DNA of 64,000 nt from Nonomuraea roseoviolacea subsp. carminata. GTDB taxonomy: Bacteria > Actinomycetota > Actinomycetes > Streptosporangiales > Streptosporangiaceae. This document shows positions 60,930-64,000 of the stretch, piece by piece; within the stretch, counting starts at the first letter, position 1; each line of letters starts with the position of its first letter. The notes beneath the pieces are model-generated. The model did not search any database. It saw only the letters and a program-made list of their open reading frames with translations, and had not been told where the DNA came from. A program made the position numbers and the translations under genes. The stretch lies in contig NZ_JAMZEC010000001.1 in assembly GCF_024172185.1 (NCBI RefSeq), forward strand, positions 4,856,001 through 4,920,000, written 5' to 3'.

Positions 60930-62018
60930 TCAGCTCATGGCTTCGAGGCGGAGGTCGAGCTCCGGCGCTCCGGCGGCGGCGAAGTGGAGCAGGCGCTCGC
61001 CCTCCTCCGCGACGGTGGCCTCCTCCGCGCCGGTCAGAGGCGCGAAGAGGCGGACCGTCAGCGTCGCCGCCCCCTTCGCCCGCCGGATCTCCCACAGTCC
61101 GCGCACGAAGCCGTCCACCAGCAGCGCCGGGTACACCCCGACGTGCCGGCGGGCCTCGGCGCCCATCAGCCGCCGCCGGTCGGCGTGGCCCAGCAAGACG
61201 TTGTCGAGCGGGGCCAGGAACCTGACCGGGGCGGGGGTGTCCGGGTCGGGCCGCGGCGCGTGCGGCAGGTCGAGCAGTTCGGCGCCCTCCTCGTCGCGGA
61301 ACACCGCCAGCCGGGGCCGCAGCTCGTCGGCGACCGCCCGCAGCCGGGTCAGGCCGCTCCACGCCTGCGCGTCACCGACCGTGGCCGGGCCGAAAGCGGC
61401 GAGGTAGCGCAGCAGCAGCTCACGCGCCCCGTGCGTGGGCGCGGCCGGTGGGGTGCCGAGCCAGTCGTCCGCCAGCGCGAACGGCGTCGGCCCGCGCCGT
61501 CCCCAGGTCCCGTCGGGTGGCGGATGCACGACCGGCAGCAGCCCCTGCACCGAACGGGCCAGCGCGACGGGATCCGCCTCCGGCCAGCGCTCGGCCAGCG
61601 CCCGGCCCAGCTCCGGCCGGGTCAGCACCTTGCCCGCGAGCAGGTCCCGCGCGCTCCCGGCCAGCTCGGCGGGGTCCACGCCCGGCGTCGCCCGGCCGAA
61701 CGCGCCCTTGCGCCACCGCTCCAGCATCGGCCCCAGCAGAGGACGCAGCCACCGGTGGTCGGCCGCGCTCACGAGGTGCTGGGTGCCCCGGTACAGCGTC
61801 GCCCGCACGACCCGGCGCTCGTACAGCAGCGTCGTCAGGTCGTCGTGCCGGAAGCCCGTGACGCGGCTCCAGAGGCCGACGTACGGCGGGTCGGGGTCCT
61901 GGGCCTGGAGGCCGGCCAGCCGTTCGACCACCTCCAGCGCCGGTGCGCCGGTACGCCCCAGCAGGAGCTGGCGCTCCAGCGTGGCCCGGTTGAGGGCGCG
62001 CCGGGAAAGGACGTCCAT
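60930..62018 (-). CDS. Winged-helix DNA-binding domain protein (PF06224/YcaQ-like)
   Basis: The 362-residue protein starts SRRALNRATLERQLLLGRTG and continues with QAQDPDPPYVGLWSRVTGF, LYRGTQHLVSAADHRWLRPL and VRFLAPLDNVLLGHADRRRL, the pattern of the HTH_42 family. E. coli YcaQ, a related protein, unhooks interstrand DNA crosslinks, so a glycosylase role is possible. ATG after GAGGAGA is the start. It lies 9 bp after the WYL regulator on the same strand and may be co-transcribed with it. Confidence 0.85.
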   Translation of the reverse strand: MDVLSRRALNRATLERQLLLGRTGAPALEVVERLAGLQAQDPDPPYVGLWSRVTGFRHDDLTTLLYERRVVRATLYRGTQHLVSAADHRWLRPLLGPMLERWRKGAFGRATPGVDPAELAGSARDLLAGKVLTRPELGRALAERWPEADPVALARSVQGLLPVVHPPPDGTWGRRGPTPFALADDWLGTPPAAPTHGARELLLRYLAAFGPATVGDAQAWSGLTRLRAVADELRPRLAVFRDEEGAELLDLPHAPRPDPDTPAPVRFLAPLDNVLLGHADRRRLMGAEARRHVGVYPALLVDGFVRGLWEIRRAKGAATLTVRLFAPLTGAEEATVAEEGERLLHFAAAGAPELDLRLEAMS

Positions 62019-62026
62019 CGGTCTCC

Positions 62027-62995
62027 TCACTCGTCCTCGGCGGGCCGGGTCGCGCGCCGGAGCCGCCCCGTGAGCGTGCGCAGGTGCTCCAGCAGCTCCG
62101 GCGGCTCCCGCACCTCGAACTCGAACCCGAACGCGGCCACCCACACCGCCAGGTGGTCGAGGCTGTCGGAGCCGATCCGCAGCACGCACGTGCGCTCGTC
62201 GACCGGCTCCACCACGCCGAGCGTGACCGGCACCTCGCCAGCCACCTCGGCCGCCGGGGCGTGCATGGTCAGGACCGCCTGGTGGCGGTGCGGCCGGGTG
62301 GCCGTGCCCAGGGTGAGGTAGCGCGCCACGTCCTCGTCGGGCAGCGGGCGCGGGACGAAGCGCGGGCCGTTAGGCACCCGCAGGGACATCCGGTCCACCC
62401 GGTACGTGCGCCAGTCGTCCCGGGCCGTGTCCCAGCCGAGCAGGTACCACCGCCGGCCGCCGCTGACCAGCCGGTACGGCTCGGCGTCGCGCGCGCTCTC
62501 CTCGCCCTCGCGCGCGACGTACCCGAACCGCAGCCGCTCCCGGTCGCGCACCGCCGCGGCGATGGCGGTCAGCGTCGCGGGGGCCACCGTGGGACCGGCG
62601 GCCGGCATGGCCACCATCGCGGCGCTCAGCGCCCCGACCTGGTGGCGCAGCCGCGAGGGGAGGACCTGGTCCAACTTGGCCAGGGCGCGCACGGACGTCT
62701 CGGCGATGCCGGTCACCGCGCCGCCCGCGGCCGTGCCCAGCGCCACCGCCACGGCGACCGCCTCCTCGTCGTCGAGCAGCAGCGGCGGAAGGCCGCCGCC
62801 GCTGCCCATCCGGTAGCCGCCGCCCACCCCGCCGACCGCGTCGAGGGGGTAGCCGAGGGCGCGCAGCTTGTCGGCGTCGCGGCGCAGCGTCCGCGGGCTG
62901 ACCCCGAGCCGCTCGGCCAGCTCGGGGCCCGGCCAGTAGGCGCGTCCCTGCAACAGGCCCAGCAGGCGCAGCAGCCGGGCGGAGGTCTCCAGCAC
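62027..62995 (-). CDS. WYL-domain transcriptional regulator (DeoR/YafY type)
   Basis: The 322-residue protein has an N-terminal winged helix (LLRLLGLLQGRAYWPGPELA, RLGVSPRTLRRDADKLRALG) and a C-terminal WYL domain with YRLVSGGRRWYLLGWDTARD and DWRTYRVDRMSLRV. WYL proteins bind nucleic acid or small ligands and often control DNA-damage or mobile-element responses. The downstream winged-helix protein is its likely operon partner. The GTG start is used. Confidence 0.9.
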   Translation of the reverse strand: MLETSARLLRLLGLLQGRAYWPGPELAERLGVSPRTLRRDADKLRALGYPLDAVGGVGGGYRMGSGGGLPPLLLDDEEAVAVAVALGTAAGGAVTGIAETSVRALAKLDQVLPSRLRHQVGALSAAMVAMPAAGPTVAPATLTAIAAAVRDRERLRFGYVAREGEESARDAEPYRLVSGGRRWYLLGWDTARDDWRTYRVDRMSLRVPNGPRFVPRPLPDEDVARYLTLGTATRPHRHQAVLTMHAPAAEVAGEVPVTLGVVEPVDERTCVLRIGSDSLDHLAVWVAAFGFEFEVREPPELLEHLRTLTGRLRRATRPAEDE

Positions 62996-63012
62996 ACGAC
63001 GACTCTGCCACC

Positions 63013-63039
63013 GATCGCGGCCGGTTTCCGGCCGCGATC
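63013..63039 (-). terminator. Terminator after the epoxide hydrolase gene
   Basis: GATCGCGGCCGG pairs with CCGGCCGCGATC over 12 bp around TTT. On the minus strand it follows the epoxide hydrolase stop and precedes the WYL gene. Confidence 0.7.
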
Positions 63040-63042
63040 CAT

Positions 63043-63999
63043 CTAGGTGAGTGCGCGGAAGAACGTCCGGACGTCCTCCGCGAACACCTCCGGCTCCTCC
63101 AGGGCGAGGAAGTGGCCGCCCTTGTCCTGCTGCGACCAGTGGACGATCGCGTGGTCGCGCTCGGCGTACGGCCGGATGCCGTACTCGTTCGTCCCCGCCA
63201 GCAGCACGCCCGTGGGGACGGTGCCGCGCGGCCGGGGCGCCCAGCCCGCCGGGTCGTTGACCTGCTCGTAGTAGATCTGCGCCGCCGAGCCCGCCGTGCC
63301 GGTCAGCCAGTAGAGGGTGACGTCGGCGAGGAACAGGTCGCGGTCCACCGGCCCGCCCGCCCAGCGGTGGAACATCTCCGCGATCCAGGCGAGCTGCGCG
63401 GCCGGGGAGTCGGTCAGGCCGTACGCGAGGGTCTGCGGCGAGCGCGACTGGATCGCGACGTACCCGGCGGTCGCCTCGTCGAGGGCGGCGGCCCGCTCAC
63501 GCTCCGCGTCCGTCAGCCGGGCGTCCTCCTCCGCGTCGCCCGCCGGGAACGACAGGATGCCGGTGAGGTGGACGCCGACCACCCGCTCCGGGGCCAGGCG
63601 GCCCATCTCCGGGGCGACGAACGCGCCGGTGTCGCCGCCGTGCACGCCGTACCGGTCGTAGCCGAGGATCTCCATCAGCCGCGTGAACGCCCCGGCGACG
63701 CGGCCGGCCGTCCAGCCCGGCCCGGCGAGCGGCGACGAGAACGCGAACCCGGGGATCGACGGGATCACCAGGTGGAAGTCCTCGCGCAGCGGCTCGACCA
63801 CCTCCAGGAACTCCACGAAGGACATCGGCCAGCCGTGCAGCAGCACGAGCGGCAGCGCGCCGGGGTCGTCCGAGCGGACGTGGGCGAAGTGGATGGTCTG
63901 GCCGTCGATGACGGTCGTGAACTGCGGCAGCGCGTTGAGCCGCCGCTCCTGGGCGCGCCACTCGAAGTCCGAGCGCCAGTAGGCGGCCAGCTCCTTCGC
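63043..63999 (-). CDS. Epoxide hydrolase, N-terminus beyond the window
   Basis: Without a start in the window, the open frame from 63999 reads AKELAAYWRSDFEWRAQERR, then LPLVLLHGWPMSFVEFLEVV. That is the N-terminal EHN domain leading into an alpha/beta-hydrolase with the HGWP oxyanion motif. The nucleophile region GVHGGDTGAFVAPEM and the C-terminal catalytic His (DKGGHFLALEEPE) are present. It opens epoxides in microsomal-type epoxide hydrolases. At least 318 residues lie inside the window; the rest is cut off by the right edge. Confidence 0.9.
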   Translation of the reverse strand, partial: AKELAAYWRSDFEWRAQERRLNALPQFTTVIDGQTIHFAHVRSDDPGALPLVLLHGWPMSFVEFLEVVEPLREDFHLVIPSIPGFAFSSPLAGPGWTAGRVAGAFTRLMEILGYDRYGVHGGDTGAFVAPEMGRLAPERVVGVHLTGILSFPAGDAEEDARLTDAERERAAALDEATAGYVAIQSRSPQTLAYGLTDSPAAQLAWIAEMFHRWAGGPVDRDLFLADVTLYWLTGTAGSAAQIYYEQVNDPAGWAPRPRGTVPTGVLLAGTNEYGIRPYAERDHAIVHWSQQDKGGHFLALEEPEVFAEDVRTFFRALT

Positions 64000-64000
64000 G

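Overview
The window is high-GC DNA from a filamentous actinomycete. Class I fumarase, GlpX, Scr1/DUF5753 and DUF6879 regulators, a TcpE-type membrane protein, a lipid-droplet-associated protein between xseA and ispH, and many GTG starts with 4-base ATGA/GTGA overlaps point to Streptosporangiales or a close relative. The taxonomic placement is inference.

Region 1 (about 194-12013) is an 11.8 kb integrated element. A large serine integrase lies 45 bp inside the left end. An 8-bp core, AAGTCGTC, occurs at 194-201 and 12006-12013. The DNA left of the left core encodes, on the minus strand, the natural C-terminus of the fumarase whose body starts at the right core. The element therefore sits inside the 3' end of fum and has given that gene a new 21-residue tail. 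Its plus-strand cargo is an HNH nuclease, Cys-rich small proteins, a scaffold-like protein, a major capsid protein, a P27-type small terminase and a DUF3987-type primase/helicase. The minus-strand cargo is an Scr1-type regulatory cassette. There is no large terminase, portal, tail or lysis gene. The best reading is a minimal capsid-encoding phage satellite, or a remnant with that layout. The intergenic parts carry 8-bp iterons, a near-DnaA box, palindromes and competing hairpins.

Region 2 (11936-31370) is host core: fum, an EamA exporter divergent from a MocR regulator, an MFS transporter, a DUF998 protein with a probable frameshift, glpX, two TetR regulators, split xseB and xseA, a deazaflavin-dependent reductase, a lipid-droplet protein, ispH, rmuC, ychF and a flavin reductase.

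Region 3 (31843-45639) is a compact operon for a Tcp/VirB-like type IV secretion apparatus: TcpC-like, a small membrane subunit, a 1225-residue fusion of TcpE to a MinD/ParA-like domain with a degenerate P-loop, VirB4, VirB6 with a Gly/Ser tail, a bitopic protein and a two-domain peptidoglycan hydrolase. A translationally coupled Nudix hydrolase and a Pro-rich membrane protein follow. No relaxase, coupling protein or integrase is visible nearby.

Region 4 (45699-56613) carries two different succinate dehydrogenase/fumarate reductase complexes flanking a sensor kinase, response regulator and receiver-PP2C phosphatase operon and a LysR regulator. TGTGA-N6-TCAC sites lie upstream of the first complex and a T-N11-A palindrome upstream of the second.

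Region 5 (56649-64000) has an aminoglycoside-phosphotransferase-like kinase, a heterodimeric ABC exporter with complementary degenerate ATP sites, a winged-helix protein, a WYL regulator and a truncated epoxide hydrolase.
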